Notes: generated by a model from the sequence alone, not told the origin. A DNA stretch of 64,000 nucleotides from Thermoplasmata archaeon (GCA_021850505.1 JAJZLW010000102.1:1-64000), one strand, 5' to 3'; shown: positions 1 to 9,869, numbered from the stretch's first letter. Made by a program: numbers and translations.

Positions 1-1697
1 TTGAGTTCACGATCGAAAAGGGAAAGTTATACATGCTTCAGGTCAGGGTTGGAAAGAGAACTGCCAGGGCAGCCCTGAAGATCGTGGTGGATCTTGTAAA
101 GGAGAAGATCATTGACGAAAAAACAGCGATAATGAGAATTGCACCATCAGTGCTTGATACAGTGCTGCATCCGCAGATCAAGCTGACCGGTAGGGAAAAA
201 ATGATAGGAAAGGGACTTGCAGCTTCACCTGGCGCTGCAATCGGCAGCATTGTGTTCAGTTCAGGCAGGGCAGTTGATCTTTCAAAAGCAGGAAAAAATC
301 TGGTTCTTGTAAGACCTGAAACTGTCGCCGACGACGTAAGGGGAATGGCAGCGTCTGTTGGTTTTCTCACACAGAAAGGTGGTATGACCTCGCATGCGGC
401 TGTAGTGGCAAGGGCAATGGGAAAACCCGCAGTGGTGGGTGCTGAGGAAATAACAGTTGACCTTAAGGCAGGTACTTTAAAAACTGGCGGGGTTGTTCTA
501 AAGGAAGGAGATATTATAAGCATAGACGGCACCTCTGGATCTATATATCTTGGCGAGGTCAAGCTTGAGGATGCCAAGGCAAGTGAAGAGATGGAGACAA
601 TACTCACATGGTGCGACAGATACAGGAAGCTGGGCGTAAGGGCAAATGCGAATACACCCGAGGAGGCAAGAGCCGCCAGGGCAAACGGAGCAGAGGGTAT
701 CGGACTTGCAAGGACAGAGAGGATGTTTCTCGGCAATGACCGGATACCGATTGTCAGGAGTATGATAATGAGCGGCTCCAGTGAAGAAAGGAAGAAGTAT
801 CTCGATCAGCTCCTGCCCATGCAGATCTCAGACTTCAAGGAATTCTTCATGGTAATGGAGGGTTACCCGGTCATTATCAGGTTACTGGATCCACCATTGC
901 ATGAATTCCTGCCGGATAAGGAATCTCTTATCAATGATATCAACACACTGGAGCAGAGAATGCGACTTAACACGAAAGAAAAAGACAGACTTTCTGAACT
1001 TAAACGCCTGTTTGCCACTGTCAAGGACATGGAGGAATTCAACCCGATGCTTGGTTTCAGGGGATGCAGGGTTGGTCTGATATATCCTGAAATATACGAA
1101 ATGCAGGTTAAGGCCATAATAAGGGCGGCAAAGGAGGTTTCTGCAAAGGGCACAGAGGTCATGCCTGAAATAATGGTACCACTTGTTGGCCTACAGAATG
1201 AGATGCGCATACTCAGGGAGAGATTGACAAAGACAGCCACTGAATCTCTTGGTGGCGCAACCCTGGAATACAAGATTGGAACAATGGTCGAGATACCCAG
1301 GGCGTGTCTTGTTGCGGACCGGATTGCAGAATTTGCAGATTTCTTCTCGTTTGGAACCAATGACCTCACGCAACTTACATTTGGATACAGCAGGGATGAC
1401 GCCGAGGGGAAATTCATAAATAAATATCTCGAGGATGGGATACTCACATCTGATCCATTCAGGTCGATTGACAGGGAGGGCGTCGGGGAACTGATGCGAA
1501 TCGGTGTGGAAAAAGGGAAGAAAGCAAGAAAAGATCTCGAGGTCGGGATTTGCGGTGAACAGGGCGGAGATCCTGAAACCATCTATTTCTGCCATGAGAT
1601 TGGACTGGATTATGTTTCTTCGTCTCCATTCAGGATACCCATAGCAAGGCTCTGTGCAGCCCGGGCTAAACTTGTTGAGGAATCAGCGAGGACCTGA
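1..1697 (+). CDS. ppdK: Pyruvate, phosphate dikinase, C-terminal part (gene runs off the left edge)
   Basis: PPDK interconverts pyruvate, ATP and phosphate with PEP, AMP and pyrophosphate, at the glycolysis/gluconeogenesis branch point. The reading frame is open from base 3, so the N-terminal nucleotide-binding part lies outside the window. The first visible residues (EFTIEKGKLYMLQVR) match the end of the PPDK nucleotide-binding domain. The phosphohistidine domain follows, with GGMTSHAAVVARAMGKP and the catalytic His near base 393. A C-terminal PEP/pyruvate TIM barrel contains FGTNDLTQ and a GICGEQGGDP segment. About 565 residues are visible of a family length near 880. The pyrophosphatase gene at 7.7-9.8 kb could pull this reaction in the PEP direction; that link is inference. 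Identity is secure; only the extent is limited by the window. Confidence 0.95.
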   Translation, partial: EFTIEKGKLYMLQVRVGKRTARAALKIVVDLVKEKIIDEKTAIMRIAPSVLDTVLHPQIKLTGREKMIGKGLAASPGAAIGSIVFSSGRAVDLSKAGKNLVLVRPETVADDVRGMAASVGFLTQKGGMTSHAAVVARAMGKPAVVGAEEITVDLKAGTLKTGGVVLKEGDIISIDGTSGSIYLGEVKLEDAKASEEMETILTWCDRYRKLGVRANANTPEEARAARANGAEGIGLARTERMFLGNDRIPIVRSMIMSGSSEERKKYLDQLLPMQISDFKEFFMVMEGYPVIIRLLDPPLHEFLPDKESLINDINTLEQRMRLNTKEKDRLSELKRLFATVKDMEEFNPMLGFRGCRVGLIYPEIYEMQVKAIIRAAKEVSAKGTEVMPEIMVPLVGLQNEMRILRERLTKTATESLGGATLEYKIGTMVEIPRACLVADRIAEFADFFSFGTNDLTQLTFGYSRDDAEGKFINKYLEDGILTSDPFRSIDREGVGELMRIGVEKGKKARKDLEVGICGEQGGDPETIYFCHEIGLDYVSSSPFRIPIARLCAARAKLVEESART

Positions 1698-1703
1698 AAA
1701 GTT

Positions 1704-1711
1704 AATTTTTT
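1704..1711 (+). terminator. T-rich run after ppdK
   Basis: A run of six T residues lies about 10 nt after the ppdK stop codon. Archaeal transcription commonly ends at such U-rich tracts without a strong hairpin. The rest of the 190 nt gap to ubiD shows no further gene. Confidence 0.4.
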
Positions 1712-1886
1712 ATATCAGGCTTTCCCGAACTAACTTATTACTGATTATATTCTCTAACCCATAAGCTGTCCAATTTTCATTTATTCAAATTTGCTTTCAG
1801 TGGACTGTTTGATGAAGGTCGCTGTTAAATAGTGACTTGGTAAATCATGCAATAAAAGTCAATAGTAGGCTTGCCATTATGTATAA

Positions 1887-3320
1887 GTGCAGTTCGAGGA
1901 TCTACACGATTACATACAACATCTTGCGAAGCTCAATTATCTGAGGGTTATAAGTGATGAAGTAGACCCGGATCTTGAGCTTACCCAGATACTGAGCGAA
2001 GAACAGCGCGCTGGTGGGTCCAAAACACTCGTTTTTGAAAAGGTCAAGGGATCATCCGTACCTGCCGTTGGGAATATATTCTCAACCATGGATAAGATGA
2101 AGTTGATACTGGGCGATGATCCTCAGGCAATCGGTGAAAGGCTCAGGAACCTGACAAGAATGCCTGAACAGTCGGAATCCATGATTTCCAGGGGGTTCGA
2201 GATGTGGCGTGAGCTTGGTGGAGTCAGGCCAAAAATATCCTCCGGGTTGCCAGGTAGCTATCAGGAGATGGAAAAAGTTGATCTCACCAGGTATCCGATA
2301 TGCAGGACATGGCCGAAGGATGCAGGCAAATTTATAACATTGCCACTTGTGATAACAAAAAACCCTGTGACGGGAGAACGAAATGCCGGCATGTACAGAA
2401 TGCAGGTCTACGACAGTGAGACTACCGGTATGCACTGGCACATTCATAAAGGAGGATCACAGCATTTCCTGTTACAGGGAAAGAAGGAAATGGATGTTGC
2501 AGTTGTGATTGGAAGCGACCCTCTCACTATGTTTTCAGCCGTTGCTCCATTGCCTGAATATCTCGATGAATTTTCCTTTGTAGGTCTTGTGTCAAAGAAA
2601 AGGATGGAGCTTGCTAAGGGAAAGACGGTTGATCTGGAATATCCGAGAAACGCTGAGATAGTGCTGGAGGGTTATATCGATCCAGATGAGACAAGAATGG
2701 AGGGTCCATTCGGCGACCACACAGGATACTATTCGCTTGAGGATGTTTTTCCCGTATTCCATATAAGAAAAATAATTGAGCGGAAAGACAGGATATACCC
2801 AACGACGATAGTCGGTAAATTATGGCATGAGGATGTGGTGATCGGAAAAGCCATAGAGAGGATGTTCCTGCCTCTTATACAGATGCAGTTTCCTGAGATT
2901 GTTGATCTGAATACAATGGAGGAGGCAGTTTTTCATGACATGGTTGTAGTTTCAATAAAGAAGAAATATCCAGGTCACGCGAAGAAGGTCATGTTTGCGA
3001 TGTGGAGTTTTGGCCAGCTCATGTTTTCGAAAATAGTTCTCGTCGTGGATGATGACATAAACGTCCATGACAGAAAGCAGGTTATATGGGCTATGGGCAC
3101 CAGGGTTGATCCTGAAAGGGATGTTCTCATTGTACCTGGAACACTGACGGATTCACTGGATCATGCATCACCGATTATGAATTACGGTTCTAAAATGGGC
3201 ATAGACGCAACCCGTAAGACAAAGGCAGAAGGTTATAACAGAATCTGGCCAGACGTGCTGGAAATGACCGCGGAGATAGAGAAAAAGGTGAAGGATAGGT
3301 GGGTTAAACTTGGCCTTTGA
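1887..3320 (+). CDS. ubiD: UbiD-family prenylated-FMN decarboxylase
   Basis: The 477-residue protein has UbiD-family length and pattern: an N-terminal FEDLHDYIQHLAK-like segment, a central SGLPGSYQEMEKVDLTRYPI region, the GMYRMQVYD segment, and the EGPFGDHTGYYS motif that carries acidic residues used by the prFMN active site. These enzymes decarboxylate hydroxy-aromatic acids; in quinone pathways they act after ring prenylation. The start is GTG. The gene overlaps by 11 nt the next gene, a UbiA prenyltransferase, so the pair probably serves respiratory (mena)quinone synthesis. No UbiX flavin prenyltransferase is visible in this window. The exact substrate cannot be read from the sequence. Confidence 0.88.
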   Translation: MQFEDLHDYIQHLAKLNYLRVISDEVDPDLELTQILSEEQRAGGSKTLVFEKVKGSSVPAVGNIFSTMDKMKLILGDDPQAIGERLRNLTRMPEQSESMISRGFEMWRELGGVRPKISSGLPGSYQEMEKVDLTRYPICRTWPKDAGKFITLPLVITKNPVTGERNAGMYRMQVYDSETTGMHWHIHKGGSQHFLLQGKKEMDVAVVIGSDPLTMFSAVAPLPEYLDEFSFVGLVSKKRMELAKGKTVDLEYPRNAEIVLEGYIDPDETRMEGPFGDHTGYYSLEDVFPVFHIRKIIERKDRIYPTTIVGKLWHEDVVIGKAIERMFLPLIQMQFPEIVDLNTMEEAVFHDMVVVSIKKKYPGHAKKVMFAMWSFGQLMFSKIVLVVDDDINVHDRKQVIWAMGTRVDPERDVLIVPGTLTDSLDHASPIMNYGSKMGIDATRKTKAEGYNRIWPDVLEMTAEIEKKVKDRWVKLGL

Positions 3321-4176
3321 TTTTGCTAAAAAGATATTCCAGATGATAAAGATTGAACATACCGTGTTCGATCTGCCGTTCATCTTCAGCGGCGCAATTA
3401 TTGCGGCGCATGGCAGGTTCCTGCCGGTTACTTTTCTGCTCATTCTTGTGGCAGCCGTTTCTGCCAGAGCTGCCGGTATGGCAATCAACAGGATCGAGGG
3501 CAGAAAATGGGATGTGGTTAATCCAAGGAAGAAGAACTGGGTCCTTGTCAATGGCAATCTAAGCCTGAGATCGGCAATCATAATGACTGTTGTTTTTGCA
3601 GCACTTTTCGAGATCTCTTCTTATTTACTGAACTTGTTTGTATTCTTGCTCTCCCCGATAGTTCTCTTCATGTTCATAACTGATCCCATACTGAAGAGAA
3701 TTACACCATGGAGACACATTTACATGGGTGCAACGATTGGACTCGGCGTGCTTGGTGGATATCTTGCAGTAACGCCTGGGATTCCATCAACCCCACAGAT
3801 CTATCTCATATTCCTGTCAAGCACATTGTGGATAGCAGGCTTTGACATGATATATGTGATACCTGATATCGAGACTGATCAGCGGCTAGGTCTCAAGACC
3901 GTGATGACAAGATTTGGAACCGACCGTGGTCTCCTGATATCCACACTCACGCATGCTGTATCGTTCATCGCAATGCTTATTGTTGGTCTTTACATAGATT
4001 CATTCTGGTATTTTGTTATGCTTGTGCCCATTCTGGGCCTTATGATATTACAGCACAGGATCATAGATCCTTCCAATCCGTCAAGTGTCCGTGCTTCATT
4101 CTTTGGTGCGAATTCGTTTATAGGTATCCTGTTTCTGGTGGGTCTGATATTAGCTTATAACTTCGGTGGGATCTGA
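3310..4176 (+). CDS. ubiA: UbiA-family prenyltransferase (quinone synthesis)
   Basis: This integral-membrane enzyme of 288 residues and about eight helices would attach a polyprenyl chain to an aromatic ring. The second Asp-rich motif is intact (D179, Y182, D186, D190 in GFDMIYVIPDIETD). The first motif, usually NxxxDxxxD, reads N60-RIE-G64-RKW-D68, so its first Asp is Gly with a Glu just before it. The TTG start overlaps the ubiD stop by 11 nt, which implies translational coupling; an internal ATG at 3343 (MIKIEHTVF) is an alternative start matching many family members. The 3' end overlaps the convergent MFS gene by 27 nt. It resembles the MqnP/UbiA type used in the futalosine menaquinone route, but the product is inferred. 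Confidence 0.85.
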   Translation: MAFDFAKKIFQMIKIEHTVFDLPFIFSGAIIAAHGRFLPVTFLLILVAAVSARAAGMAINRIEGRKWDVVNPRKKNWVLVNGNLSLRSAIIMTVVFAALFEISSYLLNLFVFLLSPIVLFMFITDPILKRITPWRHIYMGATIGLGVLGGYLAVTPGIPSTPQIYLIFLSSTLWIAGFDMIYVIPDIETDQRLGLKTVMTRFGTDRGLLISTLTHAVSFIAMLIVGLYIDSFWYFVMLVPILGLMILQHRIIDPSNPSSVRASFFGANSFIGILFLVGLILAYNFGGI

Positions 4177-5424
4177 TCTCTTTCTGTAAACTGTGAAATT
4201 GAATATCAGCAGCAGGGCGATGGATACAAAACCCAATGATCCTATTGTTGACCATATCTTTAATCCGTTATAAACATAGAAGAACATGAAAAAAGATCCA
4301 ATTGACGGTCCAATCGCCCTGCCCGCAGAATTTGCCATGCTCAGGAATCCCATGTATCTTCCCGTCTTGCCTTCTGGCGCAATCTGCGATACTACGGTGT
4401 TCATACCGGGTGATGTGAGGTTTTCACCCACAGTTATGAACAGCATGTCGAACATCAGGCCGTAAAGAGAATGCGAAAATGCGACGAGAAAATACCCGAA
4501 AGAATAGAATGCAGAGCCAATTGCCATTACATGAACGATGCTGATCTTTCTGGTTATCCATGACATTGGATATTGACCCAGAACAACGACAAGACCGTTA
4601 ACCGCGTATATGTAGCCTATGTTGCTCTCAAGAATTCCAACAACCTTTGTGGAATATACCGGCAGTGTTACCGAAAACTGCGATGAAACAAGTGTTATGA
4701 AGAAAGTTCCGGCAGCAAAGAGGATCAGTTTCCAGTCGAGTCCGATACGCACAATACTTCCTTTTTTACGCGCTGAAAGCCCGGTGGGGTGCAGAAACAC
4801 AGCCACTACAGTCAGCTGTATCAGGCTTGTGATGGCTACAAGTGTGAAGATATATCCAACATTTATCACAGACAGAAAGCCACCAGTGAGCGGACCGATT
4901 GCCCATCCAACGTTGGACATTATCCTGTAAAGCGAATATGCCGTGTTTCGCTCGCTTTCTGATGTTACATCAGAGACCAGGGCAGATGCGGCCGGAAATA
5001 CAAATGCGCCTGATATCGAGGAGCTTATGAAGAAACCGATGATGATGAATTCGTTTGCATGTGTGAAGACGAGAATCGACAGGGTCATGTAAATTGAAAG
5101 ACCAATTACAGATCCAGCAAGCAGAGTGTTTCTCCTTCCGATCCTGTCTGAAAGATGTCCGCCAAGAAGACTGAATATCGATGAAAAGACAGAAAGAATT
5201 GTGAAAATTACGCCAACATAAAATATGGAAATTTTCAAGTTTATGTTGAAGAAGATTGCCATGAATGGCCAGCTTGCGCCAAACCCTACGCTGCGTATAC
5301 AGGATGCGGTCGACACTGCCCATAGCTGCCGGTTGCCGAGCATCAGTCCTCCGGAAGCCTTATCACGTAAACGCAAAGACAATTCTCCGTTATCGCGAAG
5401 GTATAGAAAAACAGGATTGTGCAT
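4150..5424 (-). CDS. MFS transporter (probable drug/metabolite exporter)
   Basis: A 424-residue protein with about 12 hydrophobic helices. The MFS loop 2-3 motif is clear (GGHLSDRIGRRNTLL), and a weaker second-half counterpart follows the sixth helix. The start at 5424 is supported by a TATA-like box about 25 nt upstream; a later Met (position 28) directly before the first helix is an alternative. A paralogue lies at 28.2-29.4 kb: both share a late-helix pattern of FFIT(M/V)GEN followed by a short loop with (K/Q)(L/I)AP, so they form one subfamily. The substrate is not predictable. It is divergent from the GHMP kinase and convergent with ubiA. Confidence 0.85.
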   Translation of the reverse strand: MHNPVFLYLRDNGELSLRLRDKASGGLMLGNRQLWAVSTASCIRSVGFGASWPFMAIFFNINLKISIFYVGVIFTILSVFSSIFSLLGGHLSDRIGRRNTLLAGSVIGLSIYMTLSILVFTHANEFIIIGFFISSSISGAFVFPAASALVSDVTSESERNTAYSLYRIMSNVGWAIGPLTGGFLSVINVGYIFTLVAITSLIQLTVVAVFLHPTGLSARKKGSIVRIGLDWKLILFAAGTFFITLVSSQFSVTLPVYSTKVVGILESNIGYIYAVNGLVVVLGQYPMSWITRKISIVHVMAIGSAFYSFGYFLVAFSHSLYGLMFDMLFITVGENLTSPGMNTVVSQIAPEGKTGRYMGFLSMANSAGRAIGPSIGSFFMFFYVYNGLKIWSTIGSLGFVSIALLLIFNFTVYRKRSDPTEVIS

Positions 5425-5440
5425 GGATTAACCGGATTCT

Positions 5441-5455
5441 AGATAATTTTATTTC
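5441..5455. promoter_or_regulatory. Shared AT-rich promoter element between MFS and GHMP kinase genes
   Basis: The AT-rich stretch (agataattttatttc) lies about 25 nt upstream of both divergent start codons, 5424 on the minus strand and 5478 on the plus strand. That spacing is right for TATA boxes of leaderless archaeal transcripts in both directions. Confidence 0.45.
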
Positions 5456-5477
5456 TACGAAAGCGCTATAATGCTGA

Positions 5478-6473
5478 ATGTGGAAATACTGCTCCTACAG
5501 CCCGCTGAGAATCAGCTTCGCCGGCGGCGGCACAGATATACCGCCGTTTGTTGATGAATATGGTTCATCTGTCGTGAATGCGACCTTTGACAGGGGCGTG
5601 ATGCTGAACTACAGGGAAGACCAGTATCCGCTTGAGATCTCGTCGAGGGATTTCTTCAGCAGCACAGTATCCGGTGTTCATTCGGAAAGAAGAGGCATGC
5701 CTGGGAAACTGGTTGATCTTTTCACCAAGATGGGGATAAGCAAGGGAAGCGTCCTTATAAGCAGTGATGTCCCTCCTGGCTCCGGACTGGGATCGTCCAG
5801 TGCGCTCATTTTGGGCGCCCTGAACCTGATTCACACAATAAGGGGAGAAAAGGCCGATCCGCATTCTCTTGCAGAGGAGGCATACGAGGCAGAGAGAGAT
5901 TTCTTCAGGATCACCTTGGGCCTGCAGGATCCATACGCTATTGCGTTTGGTGGCTTCAAATCTTTTAATTTCGACAGAAATGGCATCTCAAACTCAGCGT
6001 TTGACCTGAGCAGGGATTTCATCAGGAAGTTTGAATCTTCGCTCCTCCTTGTTTATACCGGCAAGACAAGGCAGAGCAGCAGGATCCTTTCAGATCAGGT
6101 CAGAAGATCCCACCAGAAAGATCCGGAAACGATTGAGAAGCTTGCTGCAATCAAAAGACTGGCTCTTGAAATGAAGGATGCGATAGCAAGGGAAAGATAT
6201 CCGGAGATAGCATCAATCATCAACACCGGATGGGAAATAAAGAAGAGTCTCGGAAGAGATGTGACAAATGATACGGTTGACGGTATAATAAGAGCTGCCA
6301 TGAGGAATGGCGCCGATGCTGCCAGGCTCTTAGGAGGCGGTTCCCAGGGATTTGTTCTTCTTCTCTCTCAGGACAGAATGGTGGAACTTCAGAAAAAGAT
6401 GCTGAACTATTCAAGGTTTGTTGTGAGAGTTTCATTCGACAGCCTTGGAACAAGGATCATAGCTCATCGCTAA
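5478..6473 (+). CDS. GHMP-family small-molecule kinase
   Basis: A 331-residue kinase of the GHMP fold. It starts with SPLRISFAGGGTDIPPF, the signature of the heptose-7-phosphate kinase-like branch. The ATP-binding motif PPGSGLGSSSAL spans residues 99-110, and the C-terminal glycine-rich loop reads LLGGGSQGFVLLL. No sugar-nucleotide genes are nearby, so a surface-sugar role is unsupported by context. Thermoplasmatales use an unusual mevalonate route with a mevalonate-3-kinase and a mevalonate-3-phosphate 5-kinase, so a role there is a possible alternative; I cannot decide between these from sequence alone. The 3' end overlaps the convergent antiporter gene by 17 nt. Confidence 0.75.
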   Translation: MWKYCSYSPLRISFAGGGTDIPPFVDEYGSSVVNATFDRGVMLNYREDQYPLEISSRDFFSSTVSGVHSERRGMPGKLVDLFTKMGISKGSVLISSDVPPGSGLGSSSALILGALNLIHTIRGEKADPHSLAEEAYEAERDFFRITLGLQDPYAIAFGGFKSFNFDRNGISNSAFDLSRDFIRKFESSLLLVYTGKTRQSSRILSDQVRRSHQKDPETIEKLAAIKRLALEMKDAIARERYPEIASIINTGWEIKKSLGRDVTNDTVDGIIRAAMRNGADAARLLGGGSQGFVLLLSQDRMVELQKKMLNYSRFVVRVSFDSLGTRIIAHR

Positions 6474-7668
6474 TCTCGGTCTTCTCTGAAATATGACCGC
6501 TGACATCGGTTTTCCTCACCATGGATGCGAACACCAGTGAAAGTATCATTATTCCAAACAAAGCGACTGAATACAGGTGTATGTCTATAGATCTGCTCAG
6601 TGACGTGGATCCGACATCGTAGAGGGCAAGGGATGCAACTATGATTCCAACTGCTCCTCTTGAACCAAGTATACCGGTCACTGTCTTTGGCTTTACTTCC
6701 TTCACTGTCCTTGAGGAAAGAAAATAGTTCAGGGAACCTCCCACACCCGCGGATATTGCAACAAGGACGACAAGATATATGATGTATTGTCCTGTCGGAA
6801 AAATGACGTCAAGCCCTGCTATACTGAAATATAACGGTATAAAGAAACTGTCATCCAGTCTCGTAAGGGTTCTCTTGATCTTTCCGTTCAGATCTTCGCC
6901 TATGACGACATCGCTGATCAGTATACCTGCAAAGAAGGCGCCGAGAACATATGTAACCCCAATTTCCTCAAATATCAGGGACACGAGGAGACCACCTACG
7001 ATAACAGCACCAAATACAATCTTCTCTCCCCTCTGCATTGCGTGAATCCTGTCAAAAAATGAGACGACGAATTCTGAGTGTTTCCTCAGAGCACGATCAA
7101 GAAGTGCAAGCAGGATCACAAATATTATGATGCCCGGTATCTCGATGTATATCTGTTTGAGATCTATGGATATGGATGTAATGGCAAGCGCAACAACATC
7201 TGTAATAATTACTGATGCAAGGATAACGTCACCAGTATGCATGTGAAGCAGACCATTATCCTTGATCAAAACTGAAATTATGCTTATTGATGGTACGCCG
7301 ATGGCTATCGACACAATTATTGATTGAAAATATGATAGATCCAGAACGTAATGGGAAACAAGTATCATTATTATCACAGGTATGAAAAAACTTGTAGCTG
7401 AGAAGGAGAGGCTCTTTCCAAAATTGGCCCGAAAGGTATCCGTTGTAGCCTCAATTCCTATATATAATATAATAAAGAATAGGCTTATCTCTGCAATTGC
7501 GCTGAATGTGGCTCCAGGCTGCACGAGGTTCAGGACTGCAGGACCAAGTATGAGTCCAGCCAGGATTTCGCCCACGACAGACGGTAGGCCATATCTCTCG
7601 AATAACTCTCCTAAAACGAAAGCTATGATCAGAAGCAGGAGGATTGATGTAAGGAGTGGCAGTGTCAC
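6457..7668 (-). CDS. CPA2-type cation:proton antiporter (KefB/NapA-like)
   Basis: A 403-residue membrane protein with 12-13 helices. It opens with the family pattern FERYGLPSVVGEILAGLILGP and contains a YVLGAFFAGILISDV segment typical of the core helices of monovalent cation/proton antiporters. The central SVIITDVVALAI stretch provides the Asp expected in the ion-binding region. There is no C-terminal TrkA-N domain, only a short charged tail. The start is GTG. In an acidophile such a protein would help regulate internal pH or Na+/K+; the ion is not determined. Confidence 0.85.
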   Translation of the reverse strand: MTLPLLTSILLLLIIAFVLGELFERYGLPSVVGEILAGLILGPAVLNLVQPGATFSAIAEISLFFIILYIGIEATTDTFRANFGKSLSFSATSFFIPVIIMILVSHYVLDLSYFQSIIVSIAIGVPSISIISVLIKDNGLLHMHTGDVILASVIITDVVALAITSISIDLKQIYIEIPGIIIFVILLALLDRALRKHSEFVVSFFDRIHAMQRGEKIVFGAVIVGGLLVSLIFEEIGVTYVLGAFFAGILISDVVIGEDLNGKIKRTLTRLDDSFFIPLYFSIAGLDVIFPTGQYIIYLVVLVAISAGVGGSLNYFLSSRTVKEVKPKTVTGILGSRGAVGIIVASLALYDVGSTSLSRSIDIHLYSVALFGIMILSLVFASMVRKTDVSGHISEKTEISDEL

Positions 7669-7729
7669 ATTTTTATGTACATAAGATAATTGATAAATGT
7701 TTTGTTTTTAAAATGTTTAAGTGAAATAA

Positions 7730-9817
7730 TCAGAAGAAATTGATTATTCCCATTATAATGTAATGATTGAGCATTAATGTAACAAAAAGAACGGATACCG
7801 TGTTTACAACCTTAACCAGCGGATTTATCGCAGGCCCGGCTGTATCCTTGGTAGCATCCCCAACAGTGTCGCCGACGACTGCTGCCTTGTGCGCCTCGGA
7901 ACCTTTGCCTCCATACTCGCCCTGCTCGATGTATTTCTTCGCGTTGTCCCAGGCGCCGCCGCCCACAGTCATCATTATTGCAAGCGGGAATCCAGAAAGT
8001 ATTACACCAATCAGAACGCCGGCGAGGGCAAGGGGACCAAGGATGAAACCCATGAGTATAGGGGTCAGTATACCAATCAAAGCAGGTACCAGGAGCTCAT
8101 GGAGGGCTTCCTTCGTAACTATGTCCACGGCCTTCCCGTAGTCAGGTTTCTCTGTCCTGTTCAGTATTCCAACATGTTCGCGGAACTGTCTCCTGACCTC
8201 TTCCACGATTGCATACGCCGCCTTGCCCACTGAATTCATCAGGTATGATGTGAAGAAGAATGGAAGCATAGCACCGACAATAAGTCCAATGAGGACAAGC
8301 GGATTGTCTATCTGGATAACTGTGAAATTTGCGTTGATGAGAACCTTGTATGCCGCAAACAGTGTAAGTGCTGCGAGTACTGCACTTCCTATTGCATATC
8401 CCTTTGTGACAGCCTTTGTAGTGTTTCCAACAGCATCAAGCGGATCTGTTACCTCTCTCCTCGTCTTTTCATCGAATCCAGACATTTCAGCAATTCCACC
8501 TGCGTTGTCCGTAATTGGCCCGTAGGAATCAATGGAGATGATTATGCCTGTAGCTGAAAGCATGGCAGCCGCTGCTACACTTATTCCATAAAGACCATAA
8601 TCGCTGCCTTTGAATACGGACGATATCCCATAATATGATGTCAGGCCAAATGAAAGGGCTATGCCAATAATGATCACGATTGCAGGAATGAAAACAGCCT
8701 GCAGGCCATAAGAAAGACCGGTAATTATATTCGTTCCTGTCCCCGTAGTTGATGCCTTGGCTATCTTTGCTACAGGTCCGTACCTTTCAGATGTGTAGTA
8801 TTCAGTAACATAGACAAAGATAAGCATTATTATTATCCCGATGACAGCATCTATGAATACTACAGTGGAGCCTCCAAGGAGCAGGTCAGTGACAATGTAA
8901 AAACCGATGATAGAAATAATCACTGTTGCAATTAAACCGCGGTATAAAGCACCCATAATCCTCTGGTTGGGTCCTTTCTTCACGAAAAATATGCCTGCCA
9001 TGGTGGAAAGCAATGCCACTGCACCCAGTACAAGCGGGAATATTATCGCCGCCGTACCTATCTTGTCCAGATAGGCAAGAAGCATCGCAGCAAGGGCAGT
9101 AACTACAAATGTTTCATAAAGGTCTGCGCCCATTCCTGCGCAGTCTCCCACATTGTCACCGACATTATCGGCGATGACAGCAGGGTTCCTCTCGTCGTCC
9201 TCTGGCAGACCCTGTTCTATCTTACCGACGAGATCCGCACCAACATCGGCGCCTTTGGTGAATATACCACCGCCAACCCTTGCAAAGAGGGAAACGATCG
9301 ATGCTCCAAAAATGAAACCGATCATCAATTCCGGATTGTCATAGAGCATGTAGAAGGATATGAGACCCAGGACTGCCAGTGAAATAACCGTGAGACCAGT
9401 AACACTACCACCGCGTATCGCTACCCTGAGAGCAGGATTCAGGCCGGACTTGGCCCTTATAGCAGCCCTGACGTTTGCCCTCACGGATATATTCATCCCA
9501 ATCAATCCTGCAACTGCAGATCCAAGTGCTCCAACAAAAAATCCCAGAGCTATTTCGCCACCGTAGGTGAAATTCTTGTAAGCAAAGAATGCCCCAAAGA
9601 TTACGAAAGTCAGAACAATTACAAAAATGAATACTGTTGTATACTGGCGCTTCATGAAAGCGTTTGATCCATGACGGATGTAATCTGAAATAGCCTGTGC
9701 CTTTGGGTCGTCAACCTTTATCTTTAAAAGAATATAACTCTGGACACCGGCGTAGATAAGACCTAGAAGTGCAGATACCAGTACAAAGAGCTCCCAGCCC
9801 AGTATTGAACCATACAT
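7730..9817 (-). CDS. hppA: Membrane-bound proton-translocating pyrophosphatase, K+-independent type
   Basis: A 695-residue, roughly 16-helix enzyme that hydrolyses pyrophosphate and pumps H+. The substrate/Mg site is complete: GADVGADLVGKIEQGLPEDD followed by NPAVIADNVGDNVGDCAG. The K+-dependence marker reads GNTTKAVT with Lys at about 468 and Thr at about 471. Lys/Thr there marks the K+-independent H+-PPase subgroup, whereas Ala marks the K+-dependent one. The C-terminal pattern GDTVGDATKDTAGPAINPL is also canonical. It is monocistronic, with a TATA-like box 24 nt upstream. Recovery of energy from biosynthetic pyrophosphate fits with the PPDK gene at the left edge. Confidence 0.97.
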   Translation of the reverse strand: MYGSILGWELFVLVSALLGLIYAGVQSYILLKIKVDDPKAQAISDYIRHGSNAFMKRQYTTVFIFVIVLTFVIFGAFFAYKNFTYGGEIALGFFVGALGSAVAGLIGMNISVRANVRAAIRAKSGLNPALRVAIRGGSVTGLTVISLAVLGLISFYMLYDNPELMIGFIFGASIVSLFARVGGGIFTKGADVGADLVGKIEQGLPEDDERNPAVIADNVGDNVGDCAGMGADLYETFVVTALAAMLLAYLDKIGTAAIIFPLVLGAVALLSTMAGIFFVKKGPNQRIMGALYRGLIATVIISIIGFYIVTDLLLGGSTVVFIDAVIGIIIMLIFVYVTEYYTSERYGPVAKIAKASTTGTGTNIITGLSYGLQAVFIPAIVIIIGIALSFGLTSYYGISSVFKGSDYGLYGISVAAAAMLSATGIIISIDSYGPITDNAGGIAEMSGFDEKTRREVTDPLDAVGNTTKAVTKGYAIGSAVLAALTLFAAYKVLINANFTVIQIDNPLVLIGLIVGAMLPFFFTSYLMNSVGKAAYAIVEEVRRQFREHVGILNRTEKPDYGKAVDIVTKEALHELLVPALIGILTPILMGFILGPLALAGVLIGVILSGFPLAIMMTVGGGAWDNAKKYIEQGEYGGKGSEAHKAAVVGDTVGDATKDTAGPAINPLVKVVNTVSVLFVTLMLNHYIIMGIINFF

Positions 9818-9834
9818 TGGCAGGTGATAGTATG

Positions 9835-9847
9835 TTTATTAAAATTA
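9835..9847 (-). promoter_or_regulatory. TATA-like box of hppA
   Basis: On the minus strand the sequence taattttaataaa is centred about 24 nt before the hppA ATG (9817). This fits a leaderless archaeal promoter. Confidence 0.4.
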
Positions 9848-9869
9848 TTTTTCATTGCGACAAAGAAGA

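Noticed and set aside
863..1582. Long antisense ORFs inside ppdK and other GC-richer genes
   Set aside because: They mirror the codon pattern of the true gene on the opposite strand and contain no domain motifs.
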